Both the position numbers and the translations under genes were made by a program. DNA of 64,000 bases, taken from contig QYRS01000015.1 in NCBI GenBank assembly GCA_006503535.1, positions 372,001 to 436,000 on the forward strand. Direction: 5' to 3'. The notes under the pieces are model-generated. The model did not search any database, was not told where the DNA came from, and was given only the letters and a program-made list of their open reading frames with translations. Within the stretch, counting starts at the first letter, position 1, and each line of letters opens with the position of its first letter. This DNA is from Arthrinium phaeospermum (taxonomy: Eukaryota; Ascomycota; Sordariomycetes; Amphisphaeriales; Apiosporaceae). Shown here in pieces: positions 46,001 to 57,596 of the stretch.

Positions 46001-49000
46001 CATCGTTCCAAGCTAGACTTGTACTAGCCGAACATATAACAGCATTGCTAGCTTGGGGTCCGACATAGTCGGAGCACAAGAAACCATTTGATGGTTCCTT
46101 GCGTGAGGGCCCAATCCCTCATGACGTGGCCTGTCTCCCCTGGAACGCAGGATGAGAAGGGCGCGGAACGGTCAAGAATTGCATTGAATACAAGGAGGAC
46201 CGGTCAAGCGCAGAAATGTGTGTCCCAGTCAGCCAAAATAATGTCTTGACAGCGGGATATGGATCTAGCACTACCCGCGCCGGCCAGATCCAGATGCATA
46301 CGAAGCTGGCATGCCCCGTGTAAGTAGACTGAGTGCCAAGGTTCGAGCGTTCCTAGTCTTTTGGCGTGCCTACAGTATAGACATCATGTCGGGCACGACT
46401 TCTATCGAGCTCCTGGGGCGAGCTCAAAGGGCCAATCCGGGTAGAGCATCGGCCCATTTCATCAGAGCGGAAGCTCTTCCGGCCTCCCAGCAACACGCAT
46501 TTTCAGCGGGCACCACCAGCAGCATGAAGTACTACTATGTAGTCTGCGCAGAGGTCACCGTCCTGCCAAAGTAACTAGTCTGGCTTGAGCGCTTCCTCCC
46601 ATCTTGGCGCGCAACTAAGTTTAGGTTATTCTTCATCGCAGATCATGTAATTGCTTTTTCCCACATCGAGGCGTGCACGCTAACCAGACTCTGGCGCCAT
46701 CACTGATGGAGGGTCATTCTGCTCGCCCTTCCTCCTGCTAGTTTTAGGAGGAGGACGCGACGAGGGATGAGAGTGACGCTGGAATGATGCCAAGATGATG
46801 CCGGCTTGTCGTTATCCGCAAAAGCCTGGCAAGCCATGGCGAGTACCGGACCGATCGCGCAAAGGCCCCCGGATCCCTGAACCCAGGCGAGCCTCTCGCT
46901 GTCTGCATATTTCTAGCTAAAAGGTGATCAAACGAGTCGATAGTATCTTGGTTGCCGGTGAGGTGCCTTGCGGAAACACTTGGCTGACGTTTCATAAGAG
47001 GCTTTTGCTGGAGAGCCGGTGTGGGCTGGCGCTGGCGGCGGTCAAGAGCCCGGGTGCTGAGTGACAGAGAGGGAGGAGTCCAGACTCGGCCCAATGCATT
47101 GTCTTAGAGGCCGACATATGCTGACAGCGCATGATTCTGATGAAGATGGACGGGAATGGATTGGATACTGTACGCGGTGATGTGCTTTGCTGCACAGGAG
47201 CTTACCCGGATCCTGTCACGAGTGGGCGGGTCAGGAGTGATGAACTATTATGCGCAAAGTATCATGCGTGATGTGATGGCCGGGCGACTCGCACGATGCT
47301 GATTCTCCTGGTCTATTGACCGACCAGCTTGAAGCTTGGCGTTTCTGCTGCTGCTGAACGGTAGATGGCACAATTGCAAGTCTGGCTGAGAGATGCATGC
47401 GTGCAGGTAGTAGCAGCAGCAGGGCTGGCTAACAACATGGAGATAGCCGCCGCCCCGAAGGGAAGGGCGCGAAGACGTTCTCGCTTAGCAGGGCCCCGAC
47501 AACAGTTGAGGTAGTATTAATTGCTGATCCATCAATAAAGTTGACGAACGTTTAACCTCCAGTACCGAACTGCCTACGGAAAGTACATACCTAAAACTAA
47601 AGCAAGTACCTAGGAAAGGCAATCTGCCCCGCACCCGTCGCGGCTGTAACCTCGAGCTACGCTACTTACATGTACCGTCCTCTCGATCTTAGCTCGGGTA
47701 GGCAGGTAGGCAGGTTTCTAGGGTGGGTAAGTACCAGGTAGGTAGGTACCGAAGGTAAAGCATGCCTCATATGCGCATTTTTTATCACTATCCCTCATTC
47801 CAATGCTAATACCAATAGGCCATTATTTATTATAATAGTGCCATGCAACTATGTTGCTTCTTTTGCTGGCTCGAATCTGGAAGACGACTGGTCGCTACGT
47901 CCACATGCGTGCACACATCTCATCTCTCGATACATACTACTAGAGGGAAGAAGGAGGGAGCTAATGCTCTAGTGATTTTTTCAATGCAAGCCTCAGCTGG
48001 GTTGAGCTGGCTTGCAACGACGCACTAAAACAAGCCTTACCCACCTGGACGGCGTTCGCTCCTGCCGAATAGCAAGCTGCCAAATTTTGACCTGTCACCC
48101 TTAAGAAACCTCCGGCGCATGCTGCATGCGAGGAAAAGAAACAGGGCTTCTTCTTTTTTCTGGCTACTTCTGTTGCTGCTGCTGCTGCTGCTGATCGCTT
48201 TAGCAGTAGTAGAAGAAAGTGTCAACAGGGGTCATCTGTTTGCACCTGTATCACGGACGTCCTGCGTTCATGTCAATTCATGTTCATGTGGCATAACCTT
48301 ACCCACTCCCCATTACCTCCACCTACCCTGTAGTATATCGATGCTGTCAACTGATGAAGCAGAGCTGCCAAACATAGGTACTTTCTGCCCGTCAGCATTG
48401 TTGACACCCCCCTCCTACTTACGGGCTCTACGGGTTTCTCCGCGCCCGCGAAAAGACGATGCCACACGACATTGGAGATGAAATGTTGTTGCATAAACTC
48501 AGGTACTTGCTCATGTGGGCAAGTGGCCATCTTACTCGACTAGCAATGCAGATACGTAAAGCAGACAGGAGGCCAATGGATGTTGGTATCGAATATCCGG
48601 ATGACAGGATGACAGGTTTGATCGACAACCGCCAGATGCGATGGGCCAAGATCTGATACAGTAATGCAAGAAGAGATCGCAAGCTACCGCTCATTCATCC
48701 CATCCCATCCCATCTCGTCCCAATTCCGCTTTTGTTATGTACTATGTTGTTAGTGCTACTGCCGTCATCCCATCCATCCTTGACCTGTTAAGGTCAGGAT
48801 CTGGATTGCCAAGCAGCCGCAACCACACGTCCCGACCCCGACCCCGCCGCCAGTTCGAACGAACGACCCCCGCCCTTGTCGCACATCTTTCCTGATCGAC
48901 GGCAAGGTAGCCAACAAGCACCGAATTCTAACTGCTTTTCTACAGTACCTCCTGCCTGTCCTGGCCTGCACCATCGGTACGCCTACTGCCGGCTTGCCTG

Positions 49001-50500
49001 GCTCCTTACGCGCTAATAATATCCTGCATGGCGATGGTGGTGATGGTGTCTGCATCGTACCGTTCGTCCTATCTTCTCCGATCGCCTCAAACATCACGGG
49101 ATTGCAACCACCTCGGGAGCAGCCTATCAACGAAAGGCGACGTTGATCCGGACTATGCGAAGACAGCCCGGGCCTACCAGCTGGAGGTGTAAGTGATGCC
49201 CGATACCATCGCATATGGTATCAACATTCAATGCGGGCGTGCATATGCCTTAATCATTGCATGCCGAGAGCGCTGTCAGGTCAGGTAGCCAGCTAACAGA
49301 CCCATTTGGAGCTGTTTCAACCGTGATCGGGCCCACTTGTCGAGATTCCGGGGGAGAAAGCCGACACCAGACCCCTCGCCCATGTACGAACATTGAGGTA
49401 CGGATACAGTTCCTGCAATCACCAATGCCCTTGGCGTCGGGCCTTCGCTCCCTCACCTACACCCACGATGTCATGCTCTCTTAACGACCGTAACGTCGGA
49501 CTCTGATCGTAATTTACTCGCTCCCCGGCTTTCCGGGAAGGCACGACGCCACCCCACCAAGGTGTGGCAGCGAATACTCGAGATCTAATTTCCATCCTAT
49601 GAGCATCCCAAAATTTCTACGGCGCGCCTGGCATAGATCCGATCTGCTGGATCCGCCCCTGAGCTGAGCGGCCTTTCTTTCCTCACGTGTGGGTGTAGTG
49701 CTATTTGACCAATTTACATGGAGCGAGGCAGTTCCGGCCTGGCCATAGATTGATCCTGCCTTGCTTGGGTCGATCAATCTATCTCTTCAACCACCCCATT
49801 GTACCGTCGGTTCCACGGCCGGTCGGACTGGTCGCGCATTGCATGAGCTTGTCTACGTCTCAAACCTTGTCGTTGCGTGACCAAATCAAGCAACGGCAAA
49901 GCAACAGCGACGGGCAGCCTTATCGTAAGTGTGTGTGTGGCAGGCCCTGTGTGGATAGGGCGTTAGGCGTGCTGTGCGCTTTTTCAACTTGGCCACACTA
50001 GAAACAAAACCACGCAGAGGGTGCCAGACTTTGTAAATCTCTGGATGGCTAACGGTGTTGCATCATGAGCCGTCTTTTTTTTATTTCTTTATTTTTTGCC
50101 CCCTTCGACTTCAGTCATGGTATGTACCTACCTAATTGCTCGTTTCGTTGAATTCCTAATACGATGGGTAGCGCAGGGGGGGGGGCAAAGAGAGAGACAG
50201 GGAAAAGTCCGACTCCAAATCCCCATCTTCCCATGCAAGTACCATTGCAGTTGCAATGCAGGTAGGAGCATGGGTGCGAATTTGGCAGAAATAGCTTGGT
50301 ATTGCTGGCTCGCGTCGTTCCGGCCAGGTCGTAAGCATTCTGCTCGCATCTCGCGTTTGGGGCTGGAAGGGAAGGGGAAGGAGGGTGCCAGACCCTTATT
50401 CCAGACAATGACTGCATACAGATCAATGTCCACCTATATCGAATAGGCTCCTCTTGTCTGGAAAAAAGGAATCAAGGAAAGCAAATGCCAGAAGATGACC
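43052..50500. other. Gene desert, part 1
   Basis: About 7.4 kb with only short, domainless frames. Contains stem-loop sequences at 46008-46073, CTG repeats at about 48172-48192, and TAGG microsatellites at about 47700-47760. No transposon ORF, tRNA or rRNA recognised. The longest frame (45229-45792) has arbitrary composition. Confidence 0.5.
46008..46073. repeat. Pair of inverted repeats
   Basis: CCAAGCTAG (46008-46016) and CTAGCTTGG (46048-46056) are perfect inverted copies 31 bp apart. They are followed at once by the hairpin TCCGAC-ATA-GTCGGA (46059-46073). May be a remnant of an element end or a structured RNA; no homology recognised. Confidence 0.5.
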
Positions 50501-50555
50501 AGGGGAGGGGGTGTTCATCTAGCGACAGGGATGGCACTGGACTCGGGGATCTCTT

Positions 50556-50585
50556 GTGTGTGTGTGTGCGCGCGCGCGCGCGTGC
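50556..50585 (+). repeat. (TG)n(CG)n alternating purine-pyrimidine tract
   Basis: About 15 bp of TG steps pass straight into about 13 bp of CG steps and then TGCATGCG. This is a strong Z-DNA-forming sequence. Confidence 0.85.
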
Positions 50586-51540
50586 ATGCGTATGTACTAA
50601 CGTCTTCTTCATCCCAACTCCATTCGCAGCGCAGAAGACTGACACCCACCTGGCACCGGGATCAACACGCTTGACATGTTACCGACAAGGATCCTTCTAC
50701 TCCACAAAGTCACCTCTCGCGTCCATCGACCGACCTCGAACCTACAGCATATACATAGCACATACTGTATGTATACTTCTGCAGTATAGTACAAGCAGGT
50801 GTGCATACCTGAACACCAGGTATCGTAGGTGCCTCAGGTCCCAATGCTCCAGGTTGAAATTGTAAGGGACCGGACGTGTCTATTTACGGAAGGGAAAAAG
50901 TAACGCAAGCGAGTCAACGTAAAAGCAAGCGAGCGCCGGAGAATTAAATTTCGACGGTTACCTTCACGGCGGGTACAAATCTCACCCAGTCCTGGAATAT
51001 CGGTCTACTGTAATTGCTGGCTCTCCAGCCAAATCCTACTCCGGGGCCTGCTGGCGTTACATGCAAGCCGTCCCAAGCGAATTGGACGTGCGTCATTTGC
51101 AGGATGCTACCTCAAACAAAATCATTCATCTCATCCTCTCAGGTGCAAATCTGGGACGGCAGACTTGTTGGGAATGGTTCATCGAAATGCGCAATGGAAA
51201 TTCCCGAGACTTGCTCATACAGGCTTCTTTCCATGTATGTACCGAGGTCGAGGGGCGGTGACCGCACCTCAGATACAGATGTAGAGACCTCCTGCATTGG
51301 TGTATGGGAGTGTGTAAGTATGTAGGTAGGCACTAGACCTGCCTGGATAGCAATACACTTGAGGTTACTGAAGAAGACAGTACCTTGTTAGTCGTGTTGC
51401 CATGTTGCCATGTCGCCAGCCATGCATCGATCTAGTAACGTTCGGGTACCTGAAGAGACACTCCAATCCCAGCGTCTGCCACTGCAGCTGCAAATACATA
51501 CATACCTAGGAGATGAAGGGCAAATTAGGCCATAAAACTG

Positions 51541-51560
51541 CACACACACACACACACACA
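51541..51560 (+). repeat. (CA)n microsatellite
   Basis: About ten CA dinucleotides in non-coding DNA. Confidence 0.9.
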
Positions 51561-52630
51561 GACCGAGGAAAATGGTCTAGCAGAAGTAAAGTCGATTTGA
51601 TAGTCGACCTTGGGGAGCCAGTGCCCGCCTGTACCCCCTGGCCTGGCCTGGCCTGGGTATTATGGGTTAATCAGTAATAGAACGAGAACAGGGGTCACTC
51701 GTTTCCTGTCCTGAGTCGCCCCATCCGCCCGTCCCCATAGCTCACCAAAGCATCCCGGGCCCTTAACACGGCTGTTAATCATCCTTCAAGTCAAATGCAT
51801 AGAGCGCCAACTGGCGGGTTGCCAGAACACATCGACCCAGGCCTGGTGAAAAGGGAAACAAGCATACATAGCTATATCCATCCAGTCTACTTACCTTTCC
51901 GGGCAAATACGCACCCCCCTCCCCAGTCAAGCAGGCCGGCCTGTGGAAGTTTCCTCGCAGTGTTTCAGACCTCCAAGCCGAGGCAAAAAAAAAAAGGTTG
52001 AGAGCGTACGGGCAAGAGCAATGCGAACCAAGGCTCAAGAGCTGCTGAATGGGAAAAGAGAGTGTTATGCTGGCGAGACATGCGCACCGTATGGTGCTAT
52101 GCCGGTGATGATCACACCTGCACCCGGCCCAGTCCAGCCAAGTGGGAAGGGCAATAAGAATAGCAGGCAGGTAGATATGTACATGCTCATGTTCCTTTTC
52201 CCACGCTTGGTGCTGCTTGAGTATAAGTCAGTCGCCGCGTGGGTCCCCAGCTTCGGGAAGCAGGTCGAGTGATGAAAAAGAAAATAAGACAAGACGAATC
52301 CCTGGGATCTCCGATATCGAATCGAAAAGGAACAAGAAGAACAAAAAGCAAAAGCAACCCGAGCTACGACTCACTACCCACCGTACTACTACCACGCGTA
52401 GTAGCGTAGCAGCAGCAGCAGCAGTACCTCTTCGACGTCCTTCAACCACCAGCCTCTGGCGTCATCCCTGCCTGCACTGTTCAGGGTCCATATCCGTCTG
52501 GTATTCTTCTTTGCCCATATCTATTTCCTTACAGGCCGCCGGCTGTTCGGCCAAGACGACGTGAGCGAATCGGACGTTCGGACTCGGAGAAGAGAAGAAA
52601 GTCAAAAAGAAGAAGAAGAATAGTAAGAAG

Positions 52631-52655
52631 CAGCAGCAGCAGCAGCAGCAGCAGA
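52631..52655 (+). repeat. (CAG)n microsatellite
   Basis: Eight CAG units flanked by purine-rich DNA, about 1.2 kb before the Zn2Cys6 start codon. In no supported reading frame. Confidence 0.9.
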
Positions 52656-52967
52656 AAAAAGAAAGCCAAACGACGACAGCTGCCCTCGCTCGACCACGCA
52701 GCAACCACTTCTTTTTAGTCTTGTGCAACCCTATGACAGGACAATGGCCCGTCCCTAGCTCGACCGCAACGCAGCAGCCCACAGCCGTGGCGTCCAGCCA
52801 TAACCGTCGCCAGGCCACGTACAGTTAGCCCTTTCGCTGGCGAGCTCCCACCCCGGAGCAACCCTTTAACACATATATGCTTCACCTCTTTATATACATC
52901 ATCCAGCGTGTCAACTCTCGAAGTCCACCCGAGCAACTGCGTCGAGCTCTTAGCGAGTCCCTCTTTT

Positions 52968-53000
52968 CCCTCTCTCTCTCTCCCTCTCTCTCTCTTTCCA
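52968..53000 (+). promoter_or_regulatory. CT-rich pyrimidine tract upstream of the Zn2Cys6 gene
   Basis: About 30 bases of nearly pure C/T (CTCTCTCTCTCCCTCTCTCTCTCTTT-like). Such tracts are common close to transcription starts in filamentous fungi. The position is consistent with a long leader for the gene starting at 53854; this is inference. Confidence 0.4.
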
Positions 53001-53853
53001 TTCTCTCCATCTACCCATCTCTCCATCGGACCCGGGATATAGACCGACACACAGACAGACAGGCAGGCAGGCAGGCACAGCCTATACAAAAGGGTAGCCG
53101 CTGATGCTGGCCGGATGCGCTGAACCTCCGCACCTGGAACTGGAACTGGACCCCGTCAACACGATCACACTCTATACACACACACAGACCCAGGAACCCA
53201 AGACCAGTTTACCGGGCCCAGGTGCATCATCTTGCCAGATTCAGATAATCATTGGCTCCCGCTTTCCCCTCTGGTCCTGCCTCAGATATAATAGTTGATT
53301 TAGAAGTGGACACTCTGCTGCGTTGCCGTATCACGTATCGAGCTGTGCCGCGTCCAGCTGCATCCTTGCCACACAGGCTTCTCAAATTGGACGCTGACTC
53401 CCGCTGTGGTCGCATCGAAACACACAGTCTGGCTCGCGGGTCCGCAACCGTCTTAACGGACTCGATTGGCCCGCCTCTCCTCGCTTCCACCTCCCCATCT
53501 CCTGTTTCTTCCCTAATAACAACGACCCGACTAAATCCATCAGCCTGTTGGGCGGATATCAAGGTCGCCGTATCAGCCATAACTGATCCCATCATCTTGT
53601 TGCTGCCACCCGAGCACAAAACCCTGGTTCGGCCCCCTTCCCCTTCTAGGAGAGGAACATCGGACCAGCCAGCCGATGCTACCGACCTGACCGGTAGACT
53701 TGCCCCATCGACAGGCCCTGAAGGAGCCCAGCAGACGAGTATCTGTATATGGCCGTCGCCGTCCAACTGCCACCGAGGAACCATCCAGTCTTCTTGGAGC
53801 CCAAACTTGGATCACATCGCCTTCAGAGCTTGTCCTGGCCCATGATAGCCACC

Positions 53854-55343
53854 ATGTCCTACCAATATCCTCCGCCGCCGCCGCAGGACGGTGCCGAGAT
53901 GGACCTCCCGCACGCGGGCTACCTCAGTAGCTACGCGACGCCTTCCGCTTCCTCGATGGAGGTAAGAAACAGAACTGCCCACCCACCACAGCCTCACAGC
54001 CCAGCTCGGGACATCCTCATGCCCCTTGTCCAGGGGCGGCATTCTGTCCAAAAGTCATCCAAGTTAAGGAGAGCATTCTCGACCCCTAACGTAAGAAAAC
54101 AGGGGGCAAATGATCCAGACAACGGGCACCTGGCGTTGTCGAGCAGCGAGAAGCGACGCAATAAGCTTGGGTACCACCGCACATCGGTAGCATGCGGTAT
54201 GTTATACAACCCAGCCCTCTTGGCCTTACTGACCCCATTTCCCAAAGGCCATTGCCGACGCCGAAAGATCAGATGCATCCTCCAGCCTGCTGACCCGGGT
54301 GGCCGATGCATGAACTGCATCCGACTCAAGAAGGAGTGCAGCTTCTTCCCCGTGGACCAACAGCCTCCAACACTGCCTGGCCAAAAGCAAGGGACGCGCT
54401 CAGCCGTAGGATCCAAAATCCCCTCGACATCCTCTTCCCCGGCCATGGCCACTGGACAACCACCGGATGCGACGCGGCACCAAATGTACCCGCAACTCAC
54501 CACTGCACAGTCCTTGCAGCACATGGGGCCCCCAGGCATGCAGCACGCTTCGGCGGACACTTATCCGGTGACCCCTGAAGGTAAGTCTAGGCTCTGGCCC
54601 GGTGCTTTTCTAACGGTAATTGCGCGCACATGCTAAAGAGAAATCGAGAAATTACAGGAAGTGCTCCCGGGGCGAGAGCCTATGAATATGGCCATGGCGT
54701 CAGCGACTGGATAGCGGCGGATGCTAGTGGCGGCAGCTCGGCCAAAAACATGGATGACCTAAACTCGTCGTGGCGGGCATATCCCCAACCGTCGCCCGTG
54801 AGCCCAGCGTTCTCCCCTTACACCACGCACGCCGTACCTGGAACGGCCACTTGGTCATCGGTACCAGGCGCCGGCGCAATGGCCGCAGGAGTAGTCGGAG
54901 AGGCGGGTTCACGTCCAGAAGACGTGCCCTGGAGCTCCTACGCGGCAGCCACGACGAGATCCATGTCATACGGCAGCGGCGGCGGCGGCGGCGAAGCACC
55001 CGGAGCTTATTCCCCCATGACTGGAGCGCGCACGTTCGACAACCGACGCGTCTCGACCACGACAGCGTACGCGCCATCCATATCCGCGGCAACTTTGTCG
55101 GGCGGGGTGGCAGCCGTGGACAGTGCGAGTGACCACCACGCGGCGTCGCTCTCCACTGGAGCCGGCCCGCCCCCGAACTACGGGACGTGGTCTCCACACT
55201 CGTACGGCGGTGCCTACGGGCGCAGGGCCGACGCGTATGGTTCGGTGTGGTACAGTGAGGGTGCCGCTGGGGCCCAGGAGGCGTCCGGTGGCGGCGAGAA
55301 CATGCATCAGCACGCCGGAGCCCTGTACTACGGCGCACGATAG
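53854..55343 (+). CDS. Zn(II)2Cys6 transcription factor
   Basis: A nuclear regulator of 429 residues. Exons are 53854-53961, 54034-54196, 54248-54580 and 54658-55343, summing to 430 codons with no frame break. Intron 1 is 72 nt (a multiple of three) so its retention would stay open. The start MSYQYPPPPPQDGAEM has the context CCACC. After a basic segment (EKRRNKLGYHRTS) comes the binuclear cluster CGHCRRRKIRC, then RCMNCIRLKKEC: C-x2-C-x6-C-x10-C-x2-C-x6-C, split by intron 2. The rest is Ser/Gly/Tyr/Pro-rich without the fungal-specific middle homology domain. The YHRTSVACGHCRRRKIRC-type finger is conserved in Pezizomycotina; targets are not known to me. The C-terminal GGGGG comes from GGC repeats. 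Confidence 0.9.
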
Positions 55344-56986
55344 CACGATAGAGCAGCGAGCAATCAGAGACGACAGTGTGAAGAGCTGGTGAGAAAAAGA
55401 AAAAGGCTCTATAAGACCAGCGCGGCTTGGAGAAGAAAGCCGTCTAGTCCTGAGCATGGCTGCTGCTGCCGTAGCAGCAACCGTCAAGAGGAAGAAGAGG
55501 AGGAAGAAGAAGAAGACTCAATCCCTTGTTGGTCGGAGGGGGAAACGAGAATTCGACGGTCCGGATGGCGATCGGATCTAAAACCCCTCCAACCCAACCT
55601 AATCTATCTGTGCAGGGAACAGAAGGAAAACTTACTAGGAGCCAAGGAACCATGCGAACCTTGATGGGACTACATCTCCTACTCTTATTAATCCTCCTAC
55701 GTACAGGTTCTTCATGGGGATCATTTAGTTCTTGGCTGTTTCCATTGTCATCTTGGCTCATATGACGCGACAGAATCAAACGTGGAGGAATAATGTTGAG
55801 CGTGGAGAAACAAATTGTCCAAAATTCGGGCAGAAGGGGTTACGAGGTCACGAAAGAGGCATACACCCGAAATGGGGGTTTCGGTGCTACTAGGGGGTTG
55901 CGGCCGCAGCAGCCTTCCAGATTGATTTGCGACACGAAACGTCTCCGTCTCCGTCTCCGTGAACCACGACCACGACCGCAGTGGTAACACGGCCACCGTT
56001 ACCACAGTCAGCAAAGCCACCCTGGCTTGATCTTTTTGGGTTTCCTGTTCTTCTCCCATTATCCCCTCCTTCTACCTAGTCTCTCAGCCTGTACGACGAC
56101 TTGGGCCATCTATCGACCGCGGCACTGCTATTGCTACCACTACCACTCATACAACTGGACACTACCTATCTATTACATACACTTACAAATATATAATCGG
56201 GAACGGATCTACTACTACATGAAAACATCATTTACAACATTAACTACATTTCATTCATAATTCAGCGACCCAGGACTCAATTACATACATCATATACATT
56301 CACATACATATCTGCACCCATATCGGGTCAATTGGTCACAAGCCATTTGTCCATCAGCGGGGAAGGACGAGAGGCGGGTGGTTCGTGGTCGAACCGGCTA
56401 GGCGCCGACCTTGGTAGCGAAGCCACACACGTTCGCGGGCCATCCTGGTTCTCTCGGACCTCAACCGACGATGGGGATCTATTGGAAAGGGTTGGAGGAG
56501 GGAAACGGACGGACGGACGGAATATCTGCATCTCGGCATGGGTGGGGAAAGAAGGCATGGAAGGGATTTTGGCTGCGATTGATCTCATTTGCATCTTGTC
56601 ATTTTTTGCGGGTTTCCTCTCTTCATATTTTGATGTTTTCGTCTTGGCAACTTCCTTGTCTGTGGCACGGACTGTTATGCCAAAGAGGATTCGGTTCGGA
56701 AAAGTTAAAGGACTGTTGTAATAACTATATTGTTTTGTCACCTACGTTTATCTTCCAAACCTCTTGTGTGATCCCGGAGATGTAGCCCGGAGATGTAGCC
56801 TGTATCTGATAAAGCCTCCAAGTTGCTTATTAACGCAGACTATAACAAATACTCATCGCGTCTCTCATCTTCAGAGAGCTACTCCCGCACAGCACAAATA
56901 CAACACGGTGCTTACTACTTAGCCGGCCGTTCCTCCGCAATGCTCGACCCGACTTTCCCGCCCCCCTTAACCTGTTGACTGAGGCC
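55344..56986. other. Convergent spacer
   Basis: 3' regions of the Zn2Cys6 and DUF202 genes. A GAAGAAGAGGAGG-type purine run lies at 55487-55518. A CCCGGAGATGTAG 13-mer is nearly duplicated at about 56773-56800, and CGGA units lie at about 56507-56520. No gene recognised. Confidence 0.5.
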
Positions 56987-57596
56987 TCATGTGCTGAGCC
57001 GCCACGTGAGCACCATCAAGGTGATGTAGGCGCTCAGGCTTAGGGCGGTCAGCAGCACGACGCTGTTGCCGCTGGTGCGGAACTTCTTGCGGACCTCGCC
57101 GGAGCCGGCGGCGTCGGGGGCCGTGAAGAACTGGCGGTTGCCCTGGTGGCGGCGGTAGATGGCGACGAGCAGGACGGCGGCGCCGTAGCACGAGAAGAGC
57201 GCCCCGATGGCGTAGAACTCCGAGGTGAAGATCTTGAGGATGATGAGGGCGAAGCTGAACTGCGACAGGGCCGTCCGCATGTAGGCGCCCTCGAACGTGC
57301 GCTGGGCGGCGCGGATCTCGACGAGCCTGTGGGCGCGCGGGGAAGAAGGGGAGGGGGCGGTTCAGTTACGGGGGTCCTTTCAGAGAGAGAGAGAGGGGAG
57401 AGATAGGGGCAGGGGTATGGCATGACGGTAACAACACTTACTCGTCGTTAGTGAGAATGACGGACCGGGCACGATGCATGCGCAGATGCAGGTGGCTGGC
57501 GGGTTGGACATTAGAGGCGGCGCCCACGAACCGTTGCGTTGGGCATTGCGGTGGAAACTCACTCTTCTGGGTGCGGCTAGAGGAGATCATCGTCAT
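56987..57596 (-). CDS. DUF202-domain membrane protein
   Basis: A small membrane protein of 164 residues. Exon 1 (57596-57442) starts MTMISSSRTQKSEF; an intron of 115 nt (GTAAGT to CACAG) leads to exon 2 (57326-56987). Conserved blocks are HRARSVILTNDELVEIRAAQ, RTFEGAYMRTALSQFSFALI, then helices LKIFTSEFYAIGALFSCYGA and VLLTALSLSAYITLMVLTW, giving three membrane segments. The loop FFTAPDAAGSGEVRKKFRTSG faces one side. Exons sum to 165 codons with no break. A GTGAGT inside exon 1 (about 57565) could be an alternative donor, and a start at the internal MHRAR (about 57480) is possible. DUF202 is shared with vacuolar transporter chaperone Vtc1, but a polyphosphate role is not shown. Confidence 0.85.

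Larger units (their letters stand above)
50501..53853. other. Gene desert, part 2, and 5' region of the Zn2Cys6 gene
   Basis: Simple repeats dominate: TG/CG alternation (about 50556-50585), CA (51541-51560), CAG near 52390-52425 and 52631-52655, CT (52970-53000), CAGG units near 53055-53075. A 197-codon frame (53252-53845) directly before the Zn2Cys6 start is composition-driven and taken as leader or promoter. Confidence 0.5.

Noticed and set aside
53252..53845. 197-codon + strand frame just before the Zn2Cys6 gene
   Set aside because: Ser/Pro/Thr-rich by base composition, opposed by an equally long antisense frame; treated as leader or promoter.
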